DNA of 64,000 nucleotides from Pseudomonas yangonensis (GTDB taxonomy: Bacteria; Pseudomonadota; Gammaproteobacteria; Pseudomonadales; Pseudomonadaceae): positions 1 to 64,000 of the forward strand of contig NZ_BLJU01000006.1 in the NCBI RefSeq assembly GCF_009932725.1, in the 5' to 3' direction. The notes under the pieces were generated by a model. It was not told the DNA's origin, did not search any database, and saw only the letters and a program-made list of their open reading frames with translations. The position numbers were made by a program, and so were the translations under genes. Positions 26,524-35,158 of this stretch are shown here, piece by piece (the stretch's first letter is position 1; every line of letters begins with the position of its first letter).

Positions 26524-28890
26524 ATGATGACGCAACCCCAGCAAGGCTTCGTGCTCAGCCGCCATTGGCGCGATACGCCGGAGGGCACCGAAGTGGCCTT
26601 CTGGCTGGCGACCGATGCCGGCCCGCGCCAGATACGCCTGCCGTGCCAGGAGACGGTGGCGTTCATCCCCGCCGAGCAGCGCGCCTGGGCCGAGCCGTTG
26701 TTGCGCAATGAAAAGGGCGTCGAGCTGCGCGAGCTGGCCTTGCGCGATTTCAAGCGCCGCCCGGTGCTGGGGCTGTATTGCCGCCAGTACCGCCAGTTGC
26801 TGCAGTTGGAGAAGAAGCTGCGCCAGGTCGGTGTCGACGTTTATGAGGCCGATATCCGTCCGCCGGATCGCTACCTGATGGAGCGCTTTATCACCGCATC
26901 CGTCAGCTTCGAGGGTGCCGTTCAGGAAGATGGCAGCCTGCTCTGCAAGTCGCTCAAACCCGCTGCCGATTACCGCCCGGCGCTGCGTCTCGCTTCGCTG
27001 GATATCGAGACCAGCGCCCGCGGTGAGCTCTATTCCATCGCCCTGGAAGGCTGTGGCCAGCGCCAGGTGTACATGCTCGGCCCGGCCAATGGCGACGCCA
27101 GTATCGTCGACTTCGACCTGGAGTACTGCGACAGCCGCAAGGCGCTGCTCGAGCGCCTGAATGACTGGCTGCAGCGGCATGATCCAGATGCCATCATCGG
27201 CTGGAACCTGGTGCAGTTCGACCTGCGCGTGCTGCGCGATCACGCCGAGCAACTCAAGGTGCCGCTGCTGCTGGGGCGTGGCGGCGACGTGATGGGCTGG
27301 CGCCAGCACAACAGCGGCCAGCACTACTTCGCCGAGGCGGCCGGGCGGCTGATCATCGATGGCATCGAGGCGCTGCGCTCGGCCACCTGGAGCTTTCCTT
27401 CGTTCAGCCTGGAATCGGTGGCGCAGACCCTGCTCGGCGAGGGCAAGGCGATCGACACGCCCTATGCGCGGATGGACGAGATCCAGCGCATGTTCGACGA
27501 GGACAAGCCGGCGCTGGCCCGCTACAACCTCAAGGACTGCGAGCTGGTCACGCGCATCTTCGCCCACACCGATCTGCTCGCCTTCCTGCTGGAGCGCTCC
27601 AGCGTCACCGGCCTGGCGGCCGACCGCAGCGGCGGTTCGGTGGCGGCCTTCACCCACCTGTACCTGCCGCCCATGCACCGCCTGGGTTTCGTCGCGCCGA
27701 ACCTCGGCGACATTCGCGGCGAGAACAGCCCTGGCGGCTTCGTCATGGATTCGCGCCCCGGCCTGTACGACTCGGTGCTGGTGCTGGACTACAAGAGCCT
27801 GTATCCGTCGATCATCCGCAGCTTCTTGATCGACCCGCTGGGGCTGGTCGAAGGCCTGCACCAGCCGGATGACGAACATTCGGTGGAAGGCTTTCGCGGC
27901 GCGCGCTTCTCGCGTACCCGGCATTGCCTGCCGGCCATCGTCGAGCGCGTCTGGCAGGGGCGTGAGGCGGCCAAGCGCGACGGCAACAAGGCGCTGTCGC
28001 AGGCGTTGAAGATCATCATGAACGCCTTCTACGGTGTGCTCGGCTCCAGCGGCTGTCGCTTCTTCGACCCGCGTCTGGCGTCGTCCATCACCTTGCGCGG
28101 GCATCAGATCATGAAGCGCACCCGCGAGCTGATCGAGGCCGAGGGCCATGCGGTAATCTACGGCGACACCGACTCCACCTTCGTCTGGCTCGGTGGCGCC
28201 CACGACGAGGAGGAGGCAGCGCGCATCGGCCGCGCGCTGGTAGCGCGTGTCAACGCCTGGTGGCGCGAGCATCTGCAGCAGGAATACGGCCTGACCAGCG
28301 CCCTGGAACTGCAGTTCGAGACCCACTACCGGCGCTTTCTCATGCCTACCATTCGCGGCACCGAGGAGGGCAGCAAGAAGCGCTACGCCGGCCTGGTGCG
28401 CGAGGCCTGCGGCAGCGAACGCATGGTGTTCAAGGGGCTGGAGACAGTGCGCACCGACTGGTCGCCGCTGGCCCAGCGCTTCCAGCAGGAGCTCTATCGC
28501 CTGGTGTTCGACGGCCAGCCCTACGAGGACTACGTGCGCGACTACGTGAAACGCACTCTGGCTGGCGAGCTGGACGAGTTGCTGATCTATCGCAAGCGTT
28601 TGCGCCGGCGCCTCGATGACTACCAGCGCAACGTGCCGCCGCATGTGCGCGCCGCGCGCCTGGCCGACGAGCACAACCAGCGGCTGGGTCGGCCGTTGCA
28701 GTACCAGCGCGGCGGCTGGATCAGCTACCTGATCACCACCGGCGGGCCGCAACCGCTGGAGCGCCTGCTGTCGCCGGTGGACTACGAGCACTACATCAGC
28801 CGCCAGCTGAAACCGGTGGCCGACGCCATCCTGCCGTTCGTCGGCGGCGAGTTCGAACGGCTGGTGGATGGGCAGCTCGGACTGTTCTGA
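26524..28890 (+). CDS. polB: DNA polymerase II (family B)
   Basis: 788 aa from ATG 26524 (a second ATG follows immediately); the frame is open upstream only through a repeat, and E. coli Pol II is 783 aa. The exonuclease motif [12 protein letters not shown] lies near residue 159. Polymerase motifs include [10 protein letters not shown] (about 422), [18 protein letters not shown] (about 497) and the catalytic [10 protein letters not shown] (about 545). It is a proofreading polymerase for replication restart and lesion bypass, usually under SOS control. I did not find a confident LexA box in the repeat-filled upstream gap. Confidence 0.95.
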   Translation: MMTQPQQGFVLSRHWRDTPEGTEVAFWLATDAGPRQIRLPCQETVAFIPAEQRAWAEPLLRNEKGVELRELALRDFKRRPVLGLYCRQYRQLLQLEKKLRQVGVDVYEADIRPPDRYLMERFITASVSFEGAVQEDGSLLCKSLKPAADYRPALRLASLDIETSARGELYSIALEGCGQRQVYMLGPANGDASIVDFDLEYCDSRKALLERLNDWLQRHDPDAIIGWNLVQFDLRVLRDHAEQLKVPLLLGRGGDVMGWRQHNSGQHYFAEAAGRLIIDGIEALRSATWSFPSFSLESVAQTLLGEGKAIDTPYARMDEIQRMFDEDKPALARYNLKDCELVTRIFAHTDLLAFLLERSSVTGLAADRSGGSVAAFTHLYLPPMHRLGFVAPNLGDIRGENSPGGFVMDSRPGLYDSVLVLDYKSLYPSIIRSFLIDPLGLVEGLHQPDDEHSVEGFRGARFSRTRHCLPAIVERVWQGREAAKRDGNKALSQALKIIMNAFYGVLGSSGCRFFDPRLASSITLRGHQIMKRTRELIEAEGHAVIYGDTDSTFVWLGGAHDEEEAARIGRALVARVNAWWREHLQQEYGLTSALELQFETHYRRFLMPTIRGTEEGSKKRYAGLVREACGSERMVFKGLETVRTDWSPLAQRFQQELYRLVFDGQPYEDYVRDYVKRTLAGELDELLIYRKRLRRRLDDYQRNVPPHVRAARLADEHNQRLGRPLQYQRGGWISYLITTGGPQPLERLLSPVDYEHYISRQLKPVADAILPFVGGEFERLVDGQLGLF

Positions 28891-29088
28891 AATCCGTTGG
28901 CGGCCGCTCTGGGTAGAACTTCCGCGCGAGAAACGGGCTAATTGCTTTGAAATACTTTGCAAAATTCGCCCCGTTGAGCGGCGTTCAGGGCCTGAATATA
29001 TTTGCGCCCGTGATGCCGGGCCCCTCTGGCGGTTAACACCGCGATGTCGGAATCACAGTCTGTTCAATCTGACTGTTAGGAGGGGCTC

Positions 29089-30075
29089 ATGACTGCCCTC
29101 GAACCGTTTCTCTTCGCCGACTTCCTCGGCACGGCCACCTGGTTGTGGCTGGTCTTCATCGCTGTCGTCATCTCCCTCTTGGCCTTCGACCTTGGCGTGC
29201 TGCATCGCGACAATCGCGAAATCGGCGTGCGCGAGAGCCTGTTGCTGTCGGGTGGCTACATCAGCGCCGGTCTGCTCTTCGGTGTCTGGGTGTTCTTCCA
29301 GAAGGGCGGCGACGCCAGCATGGATTACCTCACCGGCTTTCTGATCGAGAAATCGCTGTCGATGGACAACGTGTTTCTCATGGCCATGATCTTCAGCTTT
29401 CTCGCCATCCCGCGGCAGTACCAGCACAAGGTACTGTTCTGGGGAATCATGGGTGTGCTGGTGCTGCGGGCGATCATGATCGGCCTGGGCGCCGCGCTGA
29501 TCCATGAGTTCGCCTGGATTCTCTACGTGTTCGGCGCCTTCCTGTTCTTCACCGGTGTGAAGATGCTGTTCGCCAAACTCGACGATGCCCCCGATCTGCA
29601 GAACAACGTGCTGGTCAAGTTTTTGCGCAAACACCTGCGCGTGACCGATGAGCTGCACGGCCAGCGCTTCTTCGTGCGCCAGGACGACGGCAAGGGGCGC
29701 ACCGTGCTCTGGGTGACGCCGCTGTTCCTGGCGCTGATCCTGATCGAATGTGCCGACCTGATGTTCGCCATCGACAGCGTGCCGGCGATCTTCGCCATCA
29801 CCCAGGACCCGTTCATCGTCTACACCTCGAACATTTTCGCCATCCTTGGCCTGCGTGCCCTGTACTTCGCCCTGGCAGCGCTGATCCACCGTTTCGTCTA
29901 CCTGAAGTACGCACTGGCGCTGGTGCTGGTGTTCATCGGCGCGAAGATCTTCCTGGTCGGCATCATCGGCAAGATTCCGGCGGCCGTGTCCCTGAGCGTG
30001 ACCCTGGGCCTGCTGATCGGTGGCGTGCTGTTGTCGCTGTACAAGACCCGTGGCCAGCCGCCCGCCACTATCTGA
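29089..30075 (+). CDS. TerC/Alx-family integral membrane protein
   Basis: A 328-aa protein with about nine membrane helices. It has the TerC hallmarks EKSLSMDNVFLMAMIF (about 86-101) and ECADLMFAIDSVPAIFAITQDPF (about 223-245), whose acidic residues lie within the membrane, as in metal-ion transporters of this family. Alx exports manganese in E. coli. AGGAGGGG six bases before the ATG gives a strong start. The 198-base leader has hairpin potential but I could not match it to the manganese riboswitch family. Confidence 0.9.
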   Translation: MTALEPFLFADFLGTATWLWLVFIAVVISLLAFDLGVLHRDNREIGVRESLLLSGGYISAGLLFGVWVFFQKGGDASMDYLTGFLIEKSLSMDNVFLMAMIFSFLAIPRQYQHKVLFWGIMGVLVLRAIMIGLGAALIHEFAWILYVFGAFLFFTGVKMLFAKLDDAPDLQNNVLVKFLRKHLRVTDELHGQRFFVRQDDGKGRTVLWVTPLFLALILIECADLMFAIDSVPAIFAITQDPFIVYTSNIFAILGLRALYFALAALIHRFVYLKYALALVLVFIGAKIFLVGIIGKIPAAVSLSVTLGLLIGGVLLSLYKTRGQPPATI

Positions 30076-30138
30076 CACAAGCACCTTGCCCGGCCTCGTC
30101 AACTGGCGAGGTTGGGTCTCGAAATCGGAGAAGCACAG

Positions 30139-30435
30139 ATGTACGAATCCTGGAACAACCGTCTTGCTGCACTTGCCCTTGGCGCGGCGTTGATCACTCT
30201 GGCTGGCTGTGAGGCGGCCGAGCAGTCCGCGCAGAAACTGGCCGAAGAGGCGAAGAAGGAGGCGCAGGCGCTGATCGAGGAGTCGGTCGGCGAGGTGGTG
30301 AATGAGGTCAATCGACAGGTTGATTCCCTGCAGGAGTCCACCAATCGGGCGCTGGGCAAGGCCGAGCAGAACGAGGAAGCCGAAGCTGCGCAGGACAAGG
30401 CCGAGAGAGCATTGGAGCAGGGCGCCGAGACTTGA
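30139..30435 (+). CDS. Small coiled-coil lipoprotein
   Basis: 98 aa from ATG 30139, preceded by CGGAG. A lipobox LAGC (Cys at about residue 23) ends a short signal sequence. The mature part is almost wholly charged Ala/Glu/Lys/Gln heptads, predicted to form a long helix or coiled coil. A TTG 27 bases upstream would spoil the signal peptide and is not chosen. It follows the TerC gene by 63 bases. Function unknown; I infer an envelope-anchored structural peptide. Confidence 0.8.
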   Translation: MYESWNNRLAALALGAALITLAGCEAAEQSAQKLAEEAKKEAQALIEESVGEVVNEVNRQVDSLQESTNRALGKAEQNEEAEAAQDKAERALEQGAET

Positions 30436-30462
30436 TGCCACGCCGGGATGCCCACTTATCTT

Positions 30463-30903
30463 TCAACGGCGCAGGCGGTCGAATCGCTCCAGCAATGCCG
30501 CTACCGCCAGTCCCGGTAAGGAGGCCAGGCAAAGCAGCGGTAGCTGAGTGAGAAACAGCCCGCGAGCGATTTCGCCTGTTGTCCAGGTGTTGCCATAGGC
30601 ACTGGCGAGCAGATTGACCGCGCAGTAGGCGGCGAAGGTTGCGCACAGGCCGAACAGTAGCAGCATGACGAGTGGGCCATGGCGGCGCAGCAAGCCGCCA
30701 GCGCCGGCCAGCAGAAACAGCACGAATGCCGGCAGGCAGGCCAGTGCCAGCTCCATGGCGACATGCCCGTCCGGCTCTACCGGCAGCGGCCAGGCCAGCC
30801 CCAGGCCTCTGTCCTGTAAGCGGTAGGTCAGCAGACCGATGAACAGCGCCGTGGTGGGGAGCAGGAGCGATGCCTGCAGCAGCCTGAGCAGCGCACTCAG
30901 CAT
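30463..30903 (-). CDS. Four-helix membrane protein of unknown function
   Basis: 146 aa from ATG 30903, placing the first hydrophobic helix near the N-terminus; an alternative ATG at 30975 would add 24 polar residues. About four membrane segments (MLSALLRLLQASLLLPTTAL..., LACLPAFVLFLLAG, LVMLLLFGLCATF and a Leu/Ala-rich C-terminal one) make up most of the chain. No family recognised. It is convergent with the lipoprotein gene. Confidence 0.55.
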   Translation of the reverse strand: MLSALLRLLQASLLLPTTALFIGLLTYRLQDRGLGLAWPLPVEPDGHVAMELALACLPAFVLFLLAGAGGLLRRHGPLVMLLLFGLCATFAAYCAVNLLASAYGNTWTTGEIARGLFLTQLPLLCLASLPGLAVAALLERFDRLRR

Positions 30904-30992
30904 GTCGATAGCCGGGCGGCAATGCCGGAGTCGAGGGCCAGGTAATCGCACGGTTGCATGCTGCGTTTCATCCATCGCACAAGTTGAGTTCT

Positions 30993-31247
30993 TCAGGTTT
31001 TGCGGCTCAGGTACTGCGTGAGGGGCTCCGGTTGGAACAGTGGCTCACGGCCGATCAGCCTTACGCCATCCGGGCCACTTTCCAGCAGGCGCCGTTCGCT
31101 GTGCGCCACCAGCAAGGCGAGACTGTACCCTGACTGGCTGAGGCAGGCCGAGATTTTCCTGATTGCCTCCGGTGCACCAGGAACATCGGACTCGAAGTGG
31201 CCCAGCAACTGATCGTCCTGGCTAATGTTGAGTCGGAAGGTGGGCAT
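30993..31247 (-). CDS. Small conserved-looking cytoplasmic protein, unknown
   Basis: An 84-aa protein with no signal peptide, membrane helix or cysteine pair beyond a single Cys. It begins MPTFRLNISQDDQLLGHFES and has mixed alpha/beta character. A good ribosome-binding site (AAGGAG) precedes the ATG. It is the last gene of a four-gene minus-strand operon after rof and probably shares its MarR-type control. Not recognised. Confidence 0.65.
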   Translation of the reverse strand: MPTFRLNISQDDQLLGHFESDVPGAPEAIRKISACLSQSGYSLALLVAHSERRLLESGPDGVRLIGREPLFQPEPLTQYLSRKT

Positions 31248-31298
31248 GAGTGGTTCTCCTTGATGGTGTCACAAACGGGGTTCATGCAGGCGAGCCGC

Positions 31299-31577
31299 TC
31301 AGAAGGTGCAGTAATTGCCCGCCAGCTCGACCCGGCCAAAGCTGGCGCCGGCATTGAGCGGGGTGATGGCCTTCAGCTGGTCCAGGCGCAGCTCCTGCTG
31401 GCCCGCGTCGCCTTGCACCAGCAGAAACTCCTCCTTGCTGGCGGCCGTGCGCGTGGTCAGTGCCCTGGCCTCGAAGTTCGAGCCGTCGAGCCGTTCGATG
31501 TGCAGGCGGTAGCCGTGCATACAGGCGATTTCCAGATAGTCATGCAAATCGCAGTTCAGAGGCTGGTACGCGTTCAT
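31299..31577 (-). CDS. rof: Rof, Rho-binding antiterminator
   Basis: 92 aa from ATG 31577 with AGGAGA upstream. It closely follows the Rof/YaeO pattern: YQPLNCDLHDYLEIACMHG (4-22), a central hydrophobic strand pair, then ELRLDQLKAITPL (about 62-74). Rof binds the Rho hexamer and blocks termination. Its place in an operon with a thioredoxin-like protein and DUF2024, divergent from a cysteine-bearing MarR regulator, suggests induction by stress; that is inference. Confidence 0.88.
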   Translation of the reverse strand: MNAYQPLNCDLHDYLEIACMHGYRLHIERLDGSNFEARALTTRTAASKEEFLLVQGDAGQQELRLDQLKAITPLNAGASFGRVELAGNYCTF

Positions 31578-31587
31578 GTTCTGTCTC

Positions 31588-31842
31588 CTAGCAACCTTCC
31601 AGAGGAATGATGAAGTAGCCTTTGTTGTCGATGGCTGCCGCGACTTCCGGGTGCGCGGGCTGGCTGTGGCAGAACTGGCAGCGGCTCTGCTCGATGGCAT
31701 CGCCATGCAGCCCGCGCTCGGCCATCCAGTCCCTGGCGAACTGGCTGGCACGCGCCTGGTCGTTGCCTTCGATCAGTACGTCGAAGTGCAGATAGCGGCC
31801 GTCATGTGTACGCACGTGGGTGTCGAAAACATTCACTTTCAT
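31588..31842 (-). CDS. DUF2024 family protein
   Basis: An 84-aa protein with the DUF2024 layout: KVNVFDTHVRTHDGRYLHFDVLI at the start, then CQFCHSQPAHPEV (about 55-67) and GYFIIPLEGC at the end. The CxxC pair could bind metal or be redox active. It starts from ATG 31842 with AGGAGG close upstream and ends 10 bases before rof. Biochemical function is not known for the family. Confidence 0.85.
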   Translation of the reverse strand: MKVNVFDTHVRTHDGRYLHFDVLIEGNDQARASQFARDWMAERGLHGDAIEQSRCQFCHSQPAHPEVAAAIDNKGYFIIPLEGC

Positions 31843-31897
31843 GATTTCCTCCTAAGCGGTTAGCGAGACGCCGTTGGGCGCCTCGCATGTTCTGGGA

Positions 31898-32128
31898 TTA
31901 CTTCAGGTCGTCGATGGAAGCGCCGAAGTTCAGGTGCAGCACCTGACCTTCAACGACCAGTGCGGGGACCGACTTGACGCCGGCCTGTTCGGCTTCCGCT
32001 ACCCGTCCGGACTGCTCGCCGAGGTGAACGATCTCCACCTTGACCTCCGGAGCCAGCAGGTTCAGCAGGGTCTGTTCGGCCGATACGCAGACGGGGCAAC
32101 CGGCGTGATAGAAGCGTGCTTGAGTCAT
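31898..32128 (-). CDS. Small thioredoxin/glutaredoxin-like protein (CPVC)
   Basis: 76 aa from ATG 32128 with CAGGAG upstream. It has a redox motif C11-P-V-C14 after the first strand, the cis-proline segment SVPALVVEG (about 53-61), and a short C-terminal helix: a minimal thioredoxin fold. It is the first gene of the minus-strand operon and starts 23 bases from a perfect 17-base palindrome that is probably the regulator's operator. Confidence 0.85.
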   Translation of the reverse strand: MTQARFYHAGCPVCVSAEQTLLNLLAPEVKVEIVHLGEQSGRVAEAEQAGVKSVPALVVEGQVLHLNFGASIDDLK

Positions 32129-32150
32129 GGTCAATCTCCTGTGGGTAATT

Positions 32151-32167
32151 AGTATCGATTCGATACT
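32151..32167. promoter_or_regulatory. Probable MarR operator, perfect palindrome
   Basis: AGTATCGA-T-TCGATACT is an exact 8+1+8 dyad lying 23 bases before the thioredoxin-like gene start, where it would cover the minus-strand promoter or leader. MarR dimers typically bind dyads of this size. Confidence 0.7.
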
Positions 32168-32205
32168 GATGCGCAGGCTACGCTCAAATTGGTCTTTGTC
32201 AATAT

Positions 32206-32222
32206 GGTATTTAGTCGATACT
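32206..32222. promoter_or_regulatory. Probable second MarR operator, imperfect copy
   Basis: GGTATTTAGTCGATACT keeps one exact half-site (TCGATACT) and part of the other (GTAT), in the same frame as the perfect dyad 55 bases away. It lies 21 bases before the marR ATG, fitting autoregulation. Confidence 0.6.
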
Positions 32223-32243
32223 ATATTTCGACAGGAGTAATAC

Positions 32244-32810
32244 ATGACCGACACGACTCTCTTCGATCTGCTCGAACGGCTGTCCAGCCTGACCCGTATC
32301 TGGTTTCGCCAGCACCCGCTGCTGGCCGAGCTGCAGCCCATCCAGCTGAGCGCGCTGATGTACCTGGCGCGCTGCAACCGTTATTCGAATACGCCGCTGG
32401 GGGTGACCGACTACCTTGGCCTGACCAAGGGCACGGTGTCGCAGTCGCTCAAGGCGCTGGAAGGCAAGGGGCTGATCGTCAAGACCCAGGACGCGCGCGA
32501 CAAGCGCAGCGTGCACCTGGCGCTGACCGATCCCGCCTGGCAGTTGCTAGAGGCTCTGCTGCCACCGGACTTTCTCGCCGCTGGCGAAGCCCGCCTGGGT
32601 GCACGAGGCGAGCAGCTCAAAGCCCTGCTGACCGATCTTCTGCGGGAAATTCAGCGCGACACCGATGTGCCTGGCTTCGGCCTGTGCGGCAGTTGTCGTT
32701 TTCATCAGCAGGTCGATGGGCAGCCGTTTTGCGCTCTGACCCGGGAGCCACTGCAACCGAGCGATGCCAGCCTGATATGCCGCGAGCACCAGCCCCCGGA
32801 GGCCGCATGA
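32244..32810 (+). CDS. MarR-family regulator with C-terminal cysteine cluster
   Basis: A 188-aa protein. A MarR winged helix (about 20-125) with DNA-recognition helix GLTKGTVSQSLKALEGKGL and a DARDKRSVHL wing is followed by an added tail with C148-x2-C151, C163 and C179. Four cysteines in this spacing could hold zinc or an iron-sulphur cluster. It is divergent from the thioredoxin-like/rof operon, with two dyads between, and its stop overlaps the MOSC gene by 4 bases. I infer a redox- or metal-sensing repressor of both units. Confidence 0.88.
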   Translation: MTDTTLFDLLERLSSLTRIWFRQHPLLAELQPIQLSALMYLARCNRYSNTPLGVTDYLGLTKGTVSQSLKALEGKGLIVKTQDARDKRSVHLALTDPAWQLLEALLPPDFLAAGEARLGARGEQLKALLTDLLREIQRDTDVPGFGLCGSCRFHQQVDGQPFCALTREPLQPSDASLICREHQPPEAA

Positions 32811-33511
32811 ACGAACTGTTACTCAATGCCCTGCTGACGGGGCGTGCCCAACCTTTCACCCGGCCCGGCTCGCGCAGCGGCATCGCCAAGGCGCCACGCC
32901 AGGAGCCTCTGGCGGTGACCGCGCTGGGGCTGGCTGGCGACGAGCAGGGCGACTTGCGGGTGCATGGCGGCGTAGAAAAGGCCATCCACCATTACCCACG
33001 CGAACACTACGCCGCCTGGCGTCGCGAGCTTGGTGAACATCCCCTTCTGGAGCAGCCGGGTGCCTTCGGCGAGAACTTCAGCACCACGGGCTGGACCGAA
33101 GGCGACGTTTGTCTGGGGGATGTCATAAGGGCCGGCAGCGCCTTGCTGCAGGTATCCCAGGGGCGCATGCCTTGCTGGAAGCTGAGCGACCGCTTCGGCA
33201 TTGCCGATCTGGCGCTGCGGGTGCAGGAGTCCGGACGCACGGGCTGGTACTACCGGGTCATCGAGGAGGGCACGGTTCGGGCGGGTGATCCTCTGCAACT
33301 GGTGGAGCGCGCGCATGCTGACTGGTCACTGAGCCGCCTTTCGGCTGTGCTGTTCGACAGGCGGGTGGAGCCGGAGCTGTTGCGTGAATGTCTGGCTCTG
33401 CCACTGGTGCCGTCCTGGCGCAGAACCCTGGAGCGGCGTTTGGAGAAAGCCGAGGTCGAGGACTGGGCGCCGCGGCTGCAAGGCGCAGGCGTGGCCCAAC
33501 AAGGCTCATGA
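32807..33511 (+). CDS. MOSC domain protein (YiiM-like)
   Basis: 234 aa from ATG 32807, overlapping the MarR stop; longer readings of the frame run back through the marR gene and are rejected. The MOSC core is visible: LGLAGDEQGDLRVHGGVEKAIHHY (about 40-63), FGENFSTTG, and the conserved SQGRMPCWKL with the catalytic-type Cys near 123. YiiM-type MOSC proteins help molybdenum-dependent detoxification of N-hydroxylated bases. Coupling to the regulator suggests shared induction. Confidence 0.9.
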   Translation: MNELLLNALLTGRAQPFTRPGSRSGIAKAPRQEPLAVTALGLAGDEQGDLRVHGGVEKAIHHYPREHYAAWRRELGEHPLLEQPGAFGENFSTTGWTEGDVCLGDVIRAGSALLQVSQGRMPCWKLSDRFGIADLALRVQESGRTGWYYRVIEEGTVRAGDPLQLVERAHADWSLSRLSAVLFDRRVEPELLRECLALPLVPSWRRTLERRLEKAEVEDWAPRLQGAGVAQQGS

Positions 33512-33619
33512 CCTGCGGATAATCGGCACGGCGCGCGGATACGAATGCTTCTACACTGGTTTCTCTTGTTGATTCCAGGGTGTCGACACCAAGCGCGGCG
33601 CGCTTGCTGTGAGGGCAGG

Positions 33620-34573
33620 ATGAGCAGGTTGATCTGCGCTGATTTCGATGAGTTCGAGGAGGCCCTGTACGGTGTGGAAGGGCGCTATCTGCTACGTTCC
33701 CGTCAGCAGCGCGACTGGCGTTTGCGAGTCGTCGAGCTCGATGGCGTGGCGCTGATGTTCGGCCGTGAGGGGGCGGGCACGGTCTACAGCGGCGTTGGTC
33801 TGCCGGGCTTCTTCAATATCTTTCTACCGCTTAGCCGGCACGAATGTACGGTATTGGGTGGCAAGCGCCTTGACCGCCGGTTGATTGGCTGGATGGTGCC
33901 GGACGCCATGTTCCATATCGATGCCAGCCAGCCCGCGAGCTGGATGACGGTGGCCATGTCATGCGAGCTGGTACTGCGCTGGGCGCAGCAACATGAAGAC
34001 GAGTTCGACCTGTCGATACTTTCCCGCAACCTGGTCTGCGTGGCTCAGCAGGACCTCGCGCCGCTGGTGTGGCTGGCGCTGCGTCTGCTGCGTATCGATC
34101 ATTGCGCATCGCAGGACCTGCATGCTCCAGCGGCCGAGCGTGCTGCGCAGAGCGAGTTGATGGAGTTGGTATTTCGTAGCCTGTTACCCGTGACGCCAGC
34201 TCCGCGAGATCACGTCGGGCATCAGCAGATTCTCCGTCGTGCCCTGGAACTGCTGGATGCGACACCGGATGCGCCGCTGCATATCTCCGACTTGTGTCAA
34301 GCGTGCGGCACCTCCGAGCGCACATTGCGCAATCTGTTCACCCGCTACCTGGGCATGAGCCCGCACCGCTATCTCATGCAGCATCGTCTTCATGCGATCC
34401 GCCGGGCAATCCTGCATGCGCACGCCAACGAGACCATCACCGAAATCTGTGCGCGTTTCGGGGTTTGGGACTTCGGTCGCTTCGCAGGTACATACCGGCT
34501 TTATTTCGGTGAGCTGCCATCGCAATCACTGCGCAATCGCCGCTCGTTCGCGGGGCCGCTTAGCCTGCGTTGA
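33620..34573 (+). CDS. AraC-family transcriptional regulator
   Basis: 317 aa from ATG 33620 (GAGGGCAGG just upstream); an ATG 75 bases earlier adds an improbable Cys-rich segment. The N-terminal half is a sensor of no recognised type. The C-terminal AraC domain (about 210-310) has the first helix-turn-helix ISDLCQACGTSERTLRNLF and the second with ITEICARFGVWDFGRFAGTYRLYFGELP. Its 3' end overlaps the convergent stand-alone AraC gene by 14 bases. Targets unknown; the nearby haloperoxidase/catalase genes are candidates. Confidence 0.87.
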   Translation: MSRLICADFDEFEEALYGVEGRYLLRSRQQRDWRLRVVELDGVALMFGREGAGTVYSGVGLPGFFNIFLPLSRHECTVLGGKRLDRRLIGWMVPDAMFHIDASQPASWMTVAMSCELVLRWAQQHEDEFDLSILSRNLVCVAQQDLAPLVWLALRLLRIDHCASQDLHAPAAERAAQSELMELVFRSLLPVTPAPRDHVGHQQILRRALELLDATPDAPLHISDLCQACGTSERTLRNLFTRYLGMSPHRYLMQHRLHAIRRAILHAHANETITEICARFGVWDFGRFAGTYRLYFGELPSQSLRNRRSFAGPLSLR

Positions 34574-34943
34574 GCGGCCGCTGCAGCGTGGTGCTGGGAT
34601 ACTCGCCAACAATCTTGTAGTACTCCGCAGCCATGCGCCCGCAGTCGCTATAACCGAAACGCCGTGCAATAGCCGCGACGCAGCTCCGTTGCCCGTCGGC
34701 CACTGCTAGCGCAGCGCGTAGCAGGTGCAGGCGTCGCAAGCGCAAGTAACGTGCCGGCGCCATGCCCAGCGTGTCAACGAAGGCGCTGCGCAGGGTCCGT
34801 TCACTGACGCCCAGCCGACGACATAGCTCTCCAAGACGCGGAGGCCTGCCGCTGCCGACGGGCAGCAATTCCAGCACCTGCAGCAGCAGTTTCTCTTGTG
34901 AGATCTTGCGGGCGCGTTGGCGTGGCGTGATTCGTGTGTGCAT
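34560..34943 (-). CDS. Stand-alone AraC DNA-binding domain protein
   Basis: This 127-aa protein is essentially only an AraC-type domain: first helix-turn-helix LGELCRRLGVSERTLRSAFVDTLGMAPARYLRLRRL (about 37-72) and the second with VAAIARRFGYSDCGRMAAEYYKIVGEYPS (about 88-116). No sensor domain precedes it, and the upstream DNA shows no continuation in other frames that I could identify. It could be a natural short regulator or the remnant of a longer one. It overlaps the tail of the convergent AraC gene. Confidence 0.75.
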   Translation of the reverse strand: MHTRITPRQRARKISQEKLLLQVLELLPVGSGRPPRLGELCRRLGVSERTLRSAFVDTLGMAPARYLRLRRLHLLRAALAVADGQRSCVAAIARRFGYSDCGRMAAEYYKIVGEYPSTTLQRPLNAG

Positions 34944-34997
34944 GTTGGCTTTCCGGCCGTCTGGGACGTTCAGGCTGCACCGGTTCTTGATGGGGCA

Positions 34998-35050
34998 CTA
35001 CGTAAAACAGGCAAATCTACGGCTGGGAGAAGTTTGCCGATTTTACGTAG
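34998..35050. promoter_or_regulatory. Long inverted repeat upstream of the propeller/catalase cluster
   Basis: CTACGTAAAACAGGCAAA (34998-35015) and TTTGCCGATTTTACGTAG (35033-35050) pair at 16 of 18 positions across a 17-base spacer. It lies between the AraC-domain gene (minus) and the secreted propeller gene (plus). Neither arm belongs to the REP families seen elsewhere in the window, so a regulator-binding site is more likely. Confidence 0.6.
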
Positions 35051-35158
35051 CGGGCATGGCTGACGAGGAAGAGTATCGGCGCAACGCTCGCCAGTCGCGG
35101 TTCGATCTGACGAGCCTTCATCGGCGCTCGATCTGGATCGACGCGAGGGGGAGGCTAC

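Noticed and set aside
28891..29088. Possible yybP-ykoY manganese riboswitch before the TerC-family gene.
   Set aside because: The position fits, but the conserved core sequence of that riboswitch class is not visible. Only generic hairpins are seen.
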